Origin: Phycisphaerae bacterium
Lineage (GTDB): Bacteria > Planctomycetota > Phycisphaerae > Tepidisphaerales > Tepidisphaeraceae
Length of the DNA stretch: 5,964 nt
Assembly: GCA_014380825.1 (NCBI GenBank)
Contig: JACMJD010000579.1
Span: 1-5,964 of the forward strand
Direction of reading: 5' to 3'
The notes under the pieces were generated by a model. It did no database searches and had not been told where the DNA came from. It worked only from the letters and a program-made list of their open reading frames with translations. A program made the position numbers and the translations under genes. Of the stretch, positions 1 to 5,910 are shown piece by piece. How positions within the stretch are numbered: position 1 is the first letter of the stretch; each line of letters begins with the position of its first letter.

Positions 1-168
1 GCGATGGCGGTGATCTACTCCGGCATTCGCGACTCGATCGAATCACAGCGCTACGACGTGTTCAGCACGCGCGCACGGCTCACAACCGCGCAGAAGTTCG
101 CCCGCATTCCGCGCGCCTGGCGGCTGGCCAGGCGCCTCTCGACCGAACCGATGCCTCGCGTGTTTTAA
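1..168 (+). CDS. Squalene/phytoene synthase family protein, C-terminal end (partial)
   Basis: The frame is open from base 1 to a TAA at 166-168 and encodes the last 55 residues of a gene that begins outside the window. The stretch YSGIRDSIESQRYDVFSTRA followed by a basic helix matches the C-terminal end of trans-isoprenyl diphosphate synthases of the squalene/phytoene synthase family, where a Tyr/Ile-rich helix leads to a YDVF..R motif. Such enzymes condense two farnesyl or geranylgeranyl diphosphates head-to-head (HpnC, HpnD and CrtB types). The aspartate-rich catalytic motifs lie upstream and are not visible, so the subtype cannot be assigned. The next gene starts on the base after this stop, which implies one transcript and translational coupling; that gene is a CrtC-like protein, which fits an isoprenoid or carotenoid operon. 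The family call rests on pattern recognition of a short C-terminus. Confidence 0.72.
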   Translation, partial: AMAVIYSGIRDSIESQRYDVFSTRARLTTAQKFARIPRAWRLARRLSTEPMPRVF

Positions 169-1260
169 ATGGTTCACACCCTCGAACTGTTCCAACATCC
201 AGCCATCGCCGACGCGTGGCACAACGTAACCGCTCCGGGTGGTTACGAATGGTGGTACTTCGACGCCGAAGACATCGAGCGCGATCGGCAGATCGTCGCG
301 ATCCTGTTTGACGGTTTCGTGTTTCATCCCGGCTACCTCCGGAAATATTTCCGCTACGCACGACGACCGACTCGAGTCGCACCGCCGCTGCCAAGCGAAT
401 ACGTCTGCGCCTATTTCGTCGTCTACCACGCCGGCAAGATCGAGCATCAGTTCATGACGCAGTATCCGGCCGAGCAGTTCGAGGCGCGGCGGGATTCGCA
501 GCACGTGCAGATCGGCCCGAATCGATTCAACGCCGAGAACGGCGCGCTCAAGCTCTGGCTCGGCGGCACGCCGTGGAAGCTGACGGCGCAGGGCCCGAGG
601 CTGCTGTCGACGACGCAGCTCACGGCAAGCCTGTCGTTCAAGCCGCGTCTGCCGCATGCGCCGGGCGAGCGGGAATTTTTCTCCCGTCAACTCGCCGGCG
701 CCGAGCATCGGTGGGTCATCGCCAACCCATCGTGCGACTGCGAAGGCGAGATTCGCATCGCCACCGCCGGCGGGGCAGATCTTGCTATCCCGTTTCGCGG
801 CCGCGGTTATCACGACCACAACTTCGGCACCGGGCCGATCGGTCCGGGTATCAAGCAGTGGTTCTGGGGACGGATGCTGCTCGACGATCGATCGGTCACG
901 TTCCATTTCGCGCGGCCGCGCGATTGGAAGATCGAAGAGGAGATGCACCTGATCGAAGTGGATTCAACCGGCGCTCACGAGATCGACGTCGACAAGATCG
1001 AGATCGACTGGTCGCGAAAAACCGCCGCATGGTTGCGGTACCCGGCCAGCGCGAACTTTCAGGATGTGCTGCGGCTGAACAACCCGCGCATGATCGATTC
1101 GTCGCCGTTCTATCTACGCCTGGTTTACGACGCGACGTTGCGCGGGCAGAGTGGAACTGCGTTCTGCGAAGTCGCATACCCGCATCGACTGCGCTGGCCG
1201 GTGCTGGGACGGATGATCGAGATGTCGATTGATAAACGGGCGCTGAGGCCTGCGGAATAG
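169..1260 (+). CDS. CrtC/AttH-family lipocalin-like protein (carotenoid 1,2-hydratase-like)
   Basis: This 363-residue protein belongs to the CrtC/AttH superfamily of paired lipocalin-like beta-barrels. The N-terminal signature GYEWWYFDA is at residues 25-33 and the second signature GYHDHNFG is at 213-220, followed by the aromatic WFWGRM at 231-236. In characterised CrtC enzymes water is added to the terminal double bond of acyclic carotenoids, and residues of the equivalent YHDHNWG region are implicated in catalysis; here Phe replaces the usual Trp of that motif. There is no signal peptide or membrane helix, so it is probably cytosolic or peripherally membrane-associated. The ATG directly abuts the TAA of the upstream squalene/phytoene synthase-type gene, with no recognisable Shine-Dalgarno, so coupled translation is likely. 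An isoprenoid substrate is inferred from this pairing. The superfamily also includes members with other activities, so the precise reaction is open; the family call is firm. Confidence 0.85.
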   Translation: MVHTLELFQHPAIADAWHNVTAPGGYEWWYFDAEDIERDRQIVAILFDGFVFHPGYLRKYFRYARRPTRVAPPLPSEYVCAYFVVYHAGKIEHQFMTQYPAEQFEARRDSQHVQIGPNRFNAENGALKLWLGGTPWKLTAQGPRLLSTTQLTASLSFKPRLPHAPGEREFFSRQLAGAEHRWVIANPSCDCEGEIRIATAGGADLAIPFRGRGYHDHNFGTGPIGPGIKQWFWGRMLLDDRSVTFHFARPRDWKIEEEMHLIEVDSTGAHEIDVDKIEIDWSRKTAAWLRYPASANFQDVLRLNNPRMIDSSPFYLRLVYDATLRGQSGTAFCEVAYPHRLRWPVLGRMIEMSIDKRALRPAE

Positions 1261-1274
1261 CGCCGCCAGCGGCG
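1261..1274. terminator. Short GC hairpin at the convergent gene junction
   Basis: The 16-bp gap between the two convergent stop codons contains CGCCG-CCAG-CGGCG, a perfect 5-bp stem with a 4-nt loop, formally a 14-bp palindrome with a 2-nt centre. It could slow polymerase from either side. There is no T-tract on either strand, so it is not a canonical intrinsic terminator and the role is only suggested by position. Confidence 0.3.
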
Positions 1275-1276
1275 AA

Positions 1277-2923
1277 TCACCGGGTGGTCGGTTGCGTGGT
1301 GGGACGCGTCGTCGCGGCTTCTTCGGGCACGAGCTTGAACAGTCGTCCGCTGCCGGCTTTCACTTTCTCTTTACCGTTCTCGACGCGCATCTCGCCCATG
1401 TCCAGGATGTACAGCGTTCCATCGGCGGCAAACTTCACATCGCACGGCCGCTCGAGCGCCACACCGCCACGGCCGGTCCAGCTTGCGGGTTTGCCGGACG
1501 TGTTGCGGATGAATTCGCTCCGCTGTTTCTTGTCCACGTCGACGCGCTCGATCTTGTAACCCATCGGGCCGATCAGCTTCTGCCCGCTGGTTGCGAACGG
1601 CGAACGGTCGCCGGAGAGCGCCACGATCCAGTCGCCGCGCATGTTCTTGAACGGCCCGACGCCCGGCACGATGTCCAGCTTCGCCGCGCCGGACTGTGAT
1701 TCGAAGATGCAGTACAGCAATTGTTTCTGGATGATGTCCGGCGGATCCAGCTTGCTCTCTTTATGATCCAGCAGCGCGGCCAGTTCCGGGTAGCCGGTCT
1801 TGATCACAAGATCCATCGGCGGCTGAAACTGGGATTCACTGATCGGACGAAGATCCGCGCTGAAATCCGGCCAACCGTACCACGGTGTTCCGGGGGCCAG
1901 ACGCATGAGCGTGTCCGGATCATCTTTCACCGGTCGCGTCCCGCGCATCTCCATTCCGTTGTTCGTGAAGAACAGGCCGCCGTATTCGTTGAAGACCAGC
2001 CCGCGAGGCAGTCGCACGCCGTGCGCTTCGACGCGCAGGTCGCCGCCGCTGGGGCTGATCGAATAGATAGCGGCGGACGGCTTTCCGTTGAGCGCTGGCA
2101 GGATGCGCGTCTGCGTGCTGCTGTTGAACGCCTGGAACGGCGCGGTGACGGCGATGTCCGCGCCGCCGAACAATCCGGCGCGCGGGTTCTTGGTGTCGAA
2201 GCGATAGCCGAGCAGTTTGAGTGCGACGTAGGTCGTATCGTGGAACAGCGGATGATCGCGCACCCACCCGGCTTGCCAGTTATCCAACCCAACCACGCCG
2301 CTGTTCGTCGCAGCGCCCACGCCGAAATAGAGTCGGCCGTTCACGGGGTTCAGCGCGACGTCGGTCACGCTGTAATTGCCCTGCGCCGGCAAGTCTGCGA
2401 TGACTGTCTTGTGCGATCCGTCGTACCCGAACGACGTGACCACACCCATGCCATCCGCATCGCGATGACTGACGATAATCCGCCCGCCGACCACGCACAT
2501 GCCGCCGATCGGTCCGTACATCCGGAAGCCGCGCTGAAGAAACGGCAGCGCAATCGATTGGCCCCGCGGATAAATCTGGGAGATCGTGCGATCCGGCTTG
2601 AGGCCCAGGATCCTCACGGCCGTGCCACCCACGCCGCCTTCGGCGATCAGGACGGTGCCTTTGTGATCGCCTTCTTCGTTGTCGAAGCAAACGCTGGTGG
2701 GCGTCGTGAGCCCGTCGACTTCAAGAAAGAGCGCCATGCCGGCGGGAATTTCGACCAGCGACCGATCGATTGGCTTTTGCTGCTGCAACGGCACAACGCG
2801 CGGCGTGCCGGTGCAGCCGGTGCCGACGATGATCAGCAAGATCGTCGCGATGAACAGCGCTGCGACGTGCGATGACCTGCGATGTGCGAATCTCAATTGC
2901 ACTGTCCTTTCGCGTGACATCAT
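1277..2923 (-). CDS. PQQ-type sugar dehydrogenase-like beta-propeller lipoprotein
   Basis: The 548-residue product has a basic N-terminus, a hydrophobic segment at residues 20-34 and a cysteine at 37 (VGTGC), resembling a lipoprotein signal peptide although the -3 position is Gly rather than Leu/Val. The mature part resembles soluble glucose/sorbosone dehydrogenase-type quinoproteins: repeated blades of the form xDVALNPxxGRLYF (residues 188-200), LPRGLVFNEYGGLFFTNNG (305-323), a DDPDTL..G..WYGWPDF block (334-354) typical of this family, and RPCDVKFAADGTLYILDMG (492-510) followed by a SGRLFKLVP ending. The protein finishes in the low-complexity tail TTRPTTQPTTR. It probably acts in the periplasm or at the outer envelope, oxidising a sugar or alcohol or simply binding a ligand; substrate and PQQ dependence are not demonstrable here. 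The ATG-ATG at 2918-2923 has no Shine-Dalgarno. An in-frame TTG at 2896-2894, 8 nt after AAAGGA, may be the true start and would give 539 residues. The gene follows mdh by 46 bp on the same strand. Confidence 0.78.
   Translation of the reverse strand: MMSRERTVQLRFAHRRSSHVAALFIATILLIIVGTGCTGTPRVVPLQQQKPIDRSLVEIPAGMALFLEVDGLTTPTSVCFDNEEGDHKGTVLIAEGGVGGTAVRILGLKPDRTISQIYPRGQSIALPFLQRGFRMYGPIGGMCVVGGRIIVSHRDADGMGVVTSFGYDGSHKTVIADLPAQGNYSVTDVALNPVNGRLYFGVGAATNSGVVGLDNWQAGWVRDHPLFHDTTYVALKLLGYRFDTKNPRAGLFGGADIAVTAPFQAFNSSTQTRILPALNGKPSAAIYSISPSGGDLRVEAHGVRLPRGLVFNEYGGLFFTNNGMEMRGTRPVKDDPDTLMRLAPGTPWYGWPDFSADLRPISESQFQPPMDLVIKTGYPELAALLDHKESKLDPPDIIQKQLLYCIFESQSGAAKLDIVPGVGPFKNMRGDWIVALSGDRSPFATSGQKLIGPMGYKIERVDVDKKQRSEFIRNTSGKPASWTGRGGVALERPCDVKFAADGTLYILDMGEMRVENGKEKVKAGSGRLFKLVPEEAATTRPTTQPTTR
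2905..2910 (-). promoter_or_regulatory. Candidate ribosome binding site favouring a TTG start at 2896
   Basis: Read on the minus strand, AAAGGA lies 8 nt before an in-frame TTG (2896-2894). It is inside the open frame that begins with ATG at 2923. The same AAAGGA core precedes mdh with a 6-nt spacer in this window. Starting at this TTG trims nine residues and leaves a compact signal peptide with Cys at position 28. Confidence 0.4.
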
Positions 2924-2945
2924 CGTCGCGACAAGCTCATCTCAC

Positions 2946-2970
2946 AACCCGCGTGACCACGCGCGGGGTT
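2946..2970 (-). terminator. Imperfect GC hairpin immediately after mdh
   Basis: An inverted repeat joins AACCCGCG (from 2946) to CGCGGGGTT (2962-2970) around the loop TGACCACG, with one bulged G; an alternative inner pairing GCGTG/CACGC also exists. It overlaps the first base of the mdh stop codon (TAA at 2972-2970). It may attenuate transcription between mdh and the downstream lipoprotein gene or protect the mdh 3' end. There is no U-tract after it, so read-through is plausible. Confidence 0.35.
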
Positions 2971-3905
2971 TACATCTTCACGCTCTTGACCAGTTCCTTC
3001 ACGTGATCAACGCTTGATTGAAACATTTTCGTTTCCTCCGCGTCCAGCTCGACTTCGAAGATACGCTCAACGCCTTCGGTGCCCAGCATGCACGGCACGC
3101 CGACGAAGTATCCGCCGATGTCGTATTCCTGATCGCAGTATGCGGCGCACGGGAGGATGCGTTTCTTGTCGCGCACGATCGATTCGGCCATCTGCACCGT
3201 CGCGGCGGCGGGGGCGTAGTAGGCGCTGCCGGTTTTCAGCAGGCCGACGATTTCCGCGCCGCCGTTGCGGGCGCGCTTAATGATTTCATCCAGTCGATCC
3301 GGCTTCACAAGTTGCGTGACCGGAATCCCGCCGACGAATGTGTAGCGCTTCAGCGGCACCATGTCGTCACCATGTCCGCCGAGCAGCAACGCCTGCACGT
3401 CTTCGACACTGCATCCGATTTCCATCGCGAGGAAGCTGCGATAGCGCGCCGTGTCGAGCACGCCCGCCTGGCCGACGATCTTTTTCGTGTCGAAGCCGCT
3501 CGCCTTCCACGCGACATACACCATCGCGTCCAGCGGATTGCTCACGACGATCATCACCGCGTTCGGCGAATGCTTCGCGACGTTCTCGGCGACATCCTTG
3601 ACGATCTTCGTGTTGATGTTGATCAGATCGTCGCGGCTCATGCCGGGCTTGCGCGCGACGCCCGCCGTCACGATGACGACATCGCTGCCGTCGGTTGGCT
3701 CGTAATTCGTCGCGCCGATGATCTTCGAATCAAAACCCTCGACGGGGGACGCCTCGAACAGGTCCAAAGCCTTGCCCTGCGGCATGCCTTCGACCTGCGG
3801 GATGTCGACCAGAACGATATCGCCAAGCTCTTTGCTGGCGGCCCAGTGGGCACAGGTGGCGCCGACATTGCCGGCGCCGATGATGCTGATCTTGGCACGA
3901 CGCAT
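2970..3905 (-). CDS. mdh: Malate dehydrogenase, NAD-dependent (LDH-like type)
   Basis: The 311-residue protein interconverts malate and oxaloacetate with NAD in the TCA cycle (EC 1.1.1.37), in the cytoplasm. The Rossmann GAGNVG motif is at residues 10-15 and Asp34 at the end of beta-2 (VLVDI) indicates NAD rather than NADP preference. The substrate loop reads [11 protein letters not shown]: Arg85 occupies the position that separates malate from lactate dehydrogenases, and Arg91 is the second substrate arginine. Asn123 (SNPLD), Asp151 and Arg154 (LDTARYR) and the catalytic His178 (GGHGDDMVP) complete the active site. Length is normal for the 305-320 residue LDH-like MDH group common in deep-branching bacteria. 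The start is well supported: AAAGGA (3917-3912) lies 6 nt before the ATG. A promoter-like pair lies about 40-65 bp upstream, so mdh probably begins its own transcript and may share it with the downstream lipoprotein gene. No key residue is missing. Confidence 0.97.
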   Translation of the reverse strand: MRRAKISIIGAGNVGATCAHWAASKELGDIVLVDIPQVEGMPQGKALDLFEASPVEGFDSKIIGATNYEPTDGSDVVIVTAGVARKPGMSRDDLININTKIVKDVAENVAKHSPNAVMIVVSNPLDAMVYVAWKASGFDTKKIVGQAGVLDTARYRSFLAMEIGCSVEDVQALLLGGHGDDMVPLKRYTFVGGIPVTQLVKPDRLDEIIKRARNGGAEIVGLLKTGSAYYAPAAATVQMAESIVRDKKRILPCAAYCDQEYDIGGYFVGVPCMLGTEGVERIFEVELDAEETKMFQSSVDHVKELVKSVKM

Positions 3906-3911
3906 GATAAT

Positions 3912-3917
3912 TCCTTT
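3912..3917 (-). promoter_or_regulatory. Ribosome binding site of mdh
   Basis: AAAGGA on the minus strand is placed 6 nt upstream of the mdh ATG (3905-3903). It is the clearest Shine-Dalgarno in the window and fixes the start used. Confidence 0.7.
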
Positions 3918-3942
3918 GCTGCGTGATTCGCGAAGGGGAGTG

Positions 3943-3970
3943 ATTATGGGGAAACCGATCCGCGAATCAA
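3943..3970 (-). promoter_or_regulatory. Candidate sigma70-type promoter for mdh
   Basis: On the minus strand TTGATT (3970-3965) is followed after 16 nt by CATAAT (3948-3943), matching four of six and five of six consensus positions. Initiation would fall near 3935, giving a leader of about 30 nt that contains the mdh ribosome site. A 9-bp inverted repeat, TGATTCGCG at 3924-3932 and CGCGAATCA at 3961-3969, has one arm on the -35 and the other just past the predicted start point, as an operator or a leader hairpin might. The assignment is by sequence match only. Confidence 0.4.
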
Positions 3971-3984
3971 TCGTGGTGCGAACT

Positions 3985-4048
3985 CGCCGCTTGCGGCGTC
4001 GCAGATCGGCAACTGCGAATCGCCTGATCTGCGACGCCGCAAGCGGCG
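3985..4048. repeat. Long perfect palindrome (23-bp stem), REP-like
   Basis: The arm CGCCGCTTGCGGCGTCGCAG plus ATC (3985-4007) is an exact reverse complement of 4026-4048, separated by 18 nt. A G.T and a G-C pair can extend the stem inwards by 2. Each arm contains its own small palindrome, CGCCGC-TT-GCGGCG (3985-3998) and its complement (4035-4048), so the element is a pair of inverted repeat units like a bipartite REP/BIME. It begins 3 nt after the stop codon of the DUF559-Nudix gene on the minus strand and lies upstream of the mdh promoter. It can fold in RNA as a very stable stem that would protect the Nudix mRNA 3' end or block read-through into mdh. No T-run follows, so it is not a standard intrinsic terminator. 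Confidence 0.8.
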
Positions 4049-4051
4049 GAC

Positions 4052-5029
4052 TTAGCGAATGAACGCTTCATCGCGATTCACCAACGCATCCGCGATCCGT
4101 TGCGGATGATGCTCCACCAGATCCATATTCTCGATCTCGTTTGGCGCATACCACCCGTAATCGGTCGTCTCATTGCTGAGCCCCAGCTCACCGCCCACGA
4201 GTTCGCAGACAAACGAAAACGCAACGAGCTGGTGGCGGTTTCCGTCGCCATACTGAATCACCCAATCCGGCGAGGTGTAAACGCCCGAGAGTTTCCGCAC
4301 GGCGACACGCAAGCCGGTCTCTTCAAGCACCTCACGTTCGCACGCTTCACTTGCGCTTTCGCCCGGTTCCATCCGACCGCCCGGCAGGCACCATTTGCCG
4401 TTGTCGCTGCGGCGCGTCAACAGGATCTTTTCCCGCGCAGATGATTGGAAGATGATGGCCGCACATCCGACCATCAGTGTGGTTCCGCGACCGATGCGTG
4501 GTCCTTTCACGATGCGCACGGTTCGCGCCTTTCTCCCCTCCCCTTGTGGGAGGGGCCGGGGGAGGGGTACGTCCTCGCGCGGTGACGGTCTCCCGCCGCG
4601 AGCGACCCGTTCGATTTCTTCAAGCACCGCATCGATGTGATCGTACACGTCTTCATTGTTGAATCGAAGAATGCGATAGCCCTCCGATCGCAGAAACTCG
4701 TCACGCTCTTCGTCTTCATCCGCACGACCTGCATGCGCATCGCCATCCACTTCAACAACGAGTCCCGCACGCGGACAAAAGAAATCGACGATGTAGTTGC
4801 CGATCGGCCGTTGCCGGCGAAATCGAAGATCGGCGATCTGTTTCTTTCGCAGATGCTCCCATAGCACGATCTCGGCGTGCGTCATACGCTTGCGCAACTC
4901 ACGAGCGCGACGCGTGCGATCCGGGCGGACGTGATGATGCGGTTCTCGGGAATCTTGACCTGCCTCAGATTCTGCCATCGACCCCTCCCCCGGCCCCTCC
5001 CACAAGGGGAGGGGAGAAAGAGCGCTCAC
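4052..5029 (-). CDS. DUF559 endonuclease-like domain fused to Nudix hydrolase
   Basis: The open frame of 325 residues starts at a GTG that overlaps the livF stop (GTGA). Residues 4-16 and 155-165 are the translated halves of an inverted DNA repeat ([13 protein letters not shown] and [11 protein letters not shown]). Between them, residues 38-141 form a DUF559 domain related to Vsr and PD-(D/E)XK nucleases: [12 protein letters not shown] (50-61), [15 protein letters not shown] (70-84) and VVEVDGDAH (91-99), with Asp82, Glu93, Asp95 and His99 as likely metal or catalytic residues. Residues 168-325 are a complete Nudix hydrolase with the box GX5EX7REUXEEXGU at 218-240 (Gly218, Glu224, Arg232-Glu233, Glu236-Glu237). 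Nudix enzymes hydrolyse nucleoside diphosphates linked to another moiety; the substrate is unknown. Codons 4-167 coincide exactly with a 492-bp repeat-bounded block, so the original gene was probably a 161-codon Nudix. Whether the cell makes the fusion, a separate nuclease from ATG 4978, or an independent Nudix from a GTG near 4519 or 4510 is undetermined. Confidence 0.85.
   Translation of the reverse strand: MSALSPLPLWEGPGEGSMAESEAGQDSREPHHHVRPDRTRRARELRKRMTHAEIVLWEHLRKKQIADLRFRRQRPIGNYIVDFFCPRAGLVVEVDGDAHAGRADEDEERDEFLRSEGYRILRFNNEDVYDHIDAVLEEIERVARGGRPSPREDVPLPRPLPQGEGRKARTVRIVKGPRIGRGTTLMVGCAAIIFQSSAREKILLTRRSDNGKWCLPGGRMEPGESASEACEREVLEETGLRVAVRKLSGVYTSPDWVIQYGDGNRHQLVAFSFVCELVGGELGLSNETTDYGWYAPNEIENMDLVEHHPQRIADALVNRDEAFIR
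4529..4568 (+). repeat. Left copy of the 40-bp C/G-rich palindromic repeat
   Basis: CTTTCTCCCCTCCCCTTGTG and the 20 bases that follow are identical, in reverse complement, to 4981-5020. Inside is an 8-bp stem CCCCTCCC (4535-4542) with GGGAGGGG (4548-4555) around CTTGT, followed by a CCGGGGGAGGGGT tail that can compete for the same C-runs. In the minus-strand reading it encodes [13 protein letters not shown], linking the DUF559 and Nudix domains. C-rich repeats that translate to peptides of this kind are familiar as dispersed elements in many bacterial genomes; the family name is not known to me. Confidence 0.92.
4981..5020 (-). repeat. Right copy of the 40-bp palindromic repeat, inverted
   Basis: It matches 4529-4568 at all 40 positions in reverse complement and ends 5 bp before the livF stop codon on the plus-strand map. 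In the minus-strand reading it encodes [13 protein letters not shown] at the N-terminus of the fusion. Its GGAGG (4988-4984) lies 5 nt before an in-frame ATG (4978-4976), so the repeat may also supply a ribosome site for a stand-alone DUF559 product. Confidence 0.92.
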
Positions 5030-5847
5030 CCGCCCAGATACGCCTTCTTCACTTCCGGGTCTTCCAGCAGGTTCGCGGCAAGGTCGGTTTTGATGACTTG
5101 ACCGGTCTGCATCACGTAACCCCGATGCGCGATGGCCAGCGCCTGCTTGGCGTTTTGTTCGACGAGGAACACGGTGGTGCCCTCGGCGTTGATCTCTTTG
5201 ATGATCTGAAAAATCTTCCGCACGATCAGCGGCGCTAAACCCAGTGAAGGTTCATCCAGCAACAACAGCTTCGGCCGCTGCATTAGCGCGCGACCGATCG
5301 CGAGCATCTGCTGCTCGCCGCCGGAGAGCGTGCCGGCCTTCTGGTGTCGGCGTTCGCCTAGTACGGGGAAACGGTAGAAAACGTCCTCGACGTCGGGGTC
5401 TGGATCATGCGCCTGGAACATCGGAGTCGACGGCGAAGCATATTCGACATCTGCCGATTGCGCCGGCTCAGCGGGGTGCGTCGCAGGCCCCGCTGCGCGA
5501 ATCGCCGCCCTTGTGCGGTGCGAATGTTTTCGCAGATATCCGCCGAGCAGAAGATTTTCGCGCACGGTCATGTTCGCGAACACCTGCCGTCCTTCCGGGG
5601 AATGGCTGATGCCGAGGCGGACGATCTCGTGCGCGGCCATCTCGTGAATTTCGGTTTCACCGTTGAACAGCAGTTGCCCCCGCGTCGGGCGCAGCAGGCC
5701 GCTGATCGTGCGCAGGAGCGTCGTCTTGCCCGCGCCGTTGGATCCGATCAGGCAGACGATCTCACCCGAATCGATCTGAAGCGACACGCCGTGCAGCGCT
5801 TCGATCGCGCCGTAGCTGACTGCGAGGTTGGAGACTTTTAGGAGCAT
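5026..5847 (-). CDS. livF: Branched-chain amino acid ABC transporter ATP-binding protein LivF
   Basis: The 273-residue protein is one of the two cytoplasmic ATPases that power LivHM-type import of leucine, isoleucine and valine. Walker A is GSNGAGKT at residues 35-42, the LivF-typical SPEGRQVF replaces a standard Q-loop at 83-90, the signature LSGGEQQ is at 174-180, Walker B LLLLDEP at 194-200, the D-loop SLGLAP at 201-206, and VEQN at 229-232 takes the place of the H-loop as usual in this family. The start [13 protein letters not shown] and end [11 protein letters not shown] are canonical, so both termini are intact. LivF is usually about 235 residues; the excess is an insert between GGYLR (102-106) and VEDVF (153-157), described separately. 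No Shine-Dalgarno precedes the ATG. The expected partner livG is not immediately upstream, where a tandem repeat and the end of another gene lie instead. The stop overlaps the start of the Nudix-fusion gene by 4 bp, implying coupling. Confidence 0.92.
   Translation of the reverse strand: MLLKVSNLAVSYGAIEALHGVSLQIDSGEIVCLIGSNGAGKTTLLRTISGLLRPTRGQLLFNGETEIHEMAAHEIVRLGISHSPEGRQVFANMTVRENLLLGGYLRKHSHRTRAAIRAAGPATHPAEPAQSADVEYASPSTPMFQAHDPDPDVEDVFYRFPVLGERRHQKAGTLSGGEQQMLAIGRALMQRPKLLLLDEPSLGLAPLIVRKIFQIIKEINAEGTTVFLVEQNAKQALAIAHRGYVMQTGQVIKTDLAANLLEDPEVKKAYLGG
5392..5529 (-). other. In-frame insert in the helical subdomain of LivF
   Basis: Residues 107-152 (46 residues) occupy a link that is normally about 8-10 residues in LivF. 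The insert is Ala-, Pro-, His- and Asp-rich without evident secondary structure. At DNA level it holds a 7-bp inverted repeat, AGCGGGG (5470-5476) with CCCCGCT (5488-5494), so it may be a degraded repeat element. All nucleotide-binding motifs on either side are kept. The usual linker length is recalled family knowledge, not an alignment made here. Confidence 0.6.
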
Positions 5848-5864
5848 TTAGGAAAAACATTTGC

Positions 5865-5896
5865 CACGAAGGCACGAAGACACGAAGACACGAAGA
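5865..5896. repeat. Tandem 8-bp repeat CACGAAG(A/G), four copies
   Basis: CACGAAGG at 5865-5872 is followed by three exact CACGAAGA units to 5896. It lies in the 63-bp gap between the upstream gene's stop and livF, beginning 18 bp from the livF ATG. The same kind of CACGAAGG/CACGAAGA string occurs as an intergenic element in many unrelated bacterial genomes. It would be transcribed in the livF leader if transcription enters from upstream. Confidence 0.85.
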
Positions 5897-5910
5897 AGGG
5901 AGGAAGAGGG

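Larger units (their letters stand above)
4529..5020 (-). mobile_element. Repeat-flanked DUF559 nuclease element inserted in frame in a Nudix gene
   Basis: The block is 492 bp: a 40-bp repeat, 412 bp encoding one DUF559 domain, and the same 40-bp repeat inverted and without mismatch. It corresponds to codons 4-167 of the host open frame, a whole number of codons. Deleting it joins GTG AGC GCT to GCG CGA ACC GTG, giving a Nudix protein that begins [16 protein letters not shown] with all its expected parts and keeps the GTGA overlap with livF. No transposase is encoded and no convincing target duplication is visible. The layout recalls REP units flanking RAYT transposase genes and, for the in-frame aspect, Rickettsia palindromic elements. 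Mobility by the DUF559 protein is inference. Confidence 0.62.

Noticed and set aside
43..948. A 301-codon open frame on the minus strand.
   Set aside because: It lies antisense to the well-supported CrtC-like gene, is rich in Arg and Ala, matches no family I recognise, and is the usual GC-rich mirror frame.
1721..2875. A 384-codon open frame on the plus strand.
   Set aside because: It is antisense to the beta-propeller lipoprotein gene, whose motifs are clear; the plus-strand translation shows no domain structure.
3018..3926. A 302-codon open frame on the plus strand covering mdh.
   Set aside because: It is fully antisense to malate dehydrogenase, whose active-site residues are all intact; the product is His/Asp/Arg-rich with no recognisable fold.
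3985..4048. The long palindrome as a rho-independent terminator.
   Set aside because: No T-tract follows on either strand and the loop and nested palindromes fit a REP-like repeat better.
4523..5026. GCGC just outside both ends of the 492-bp element, as a possible target-site duplication.
   Set aside because: On the right it is offset by one base from the repeat end, and a 4-bp GC match is expected by chance in this composition.
4015..5506. The 10-mer GCGAATCGCC shared by the palindrome loop (4015-4024) and the LivF insert (5497-5506).
   Set aside because: The match does not extend on either side, so it does not show that the two segments are copies of one element.
5865..5896. A CRISPR-like array.
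   Set aside because: The four 8-bp units are directly adjacent with no spacers and no cas gene is present.
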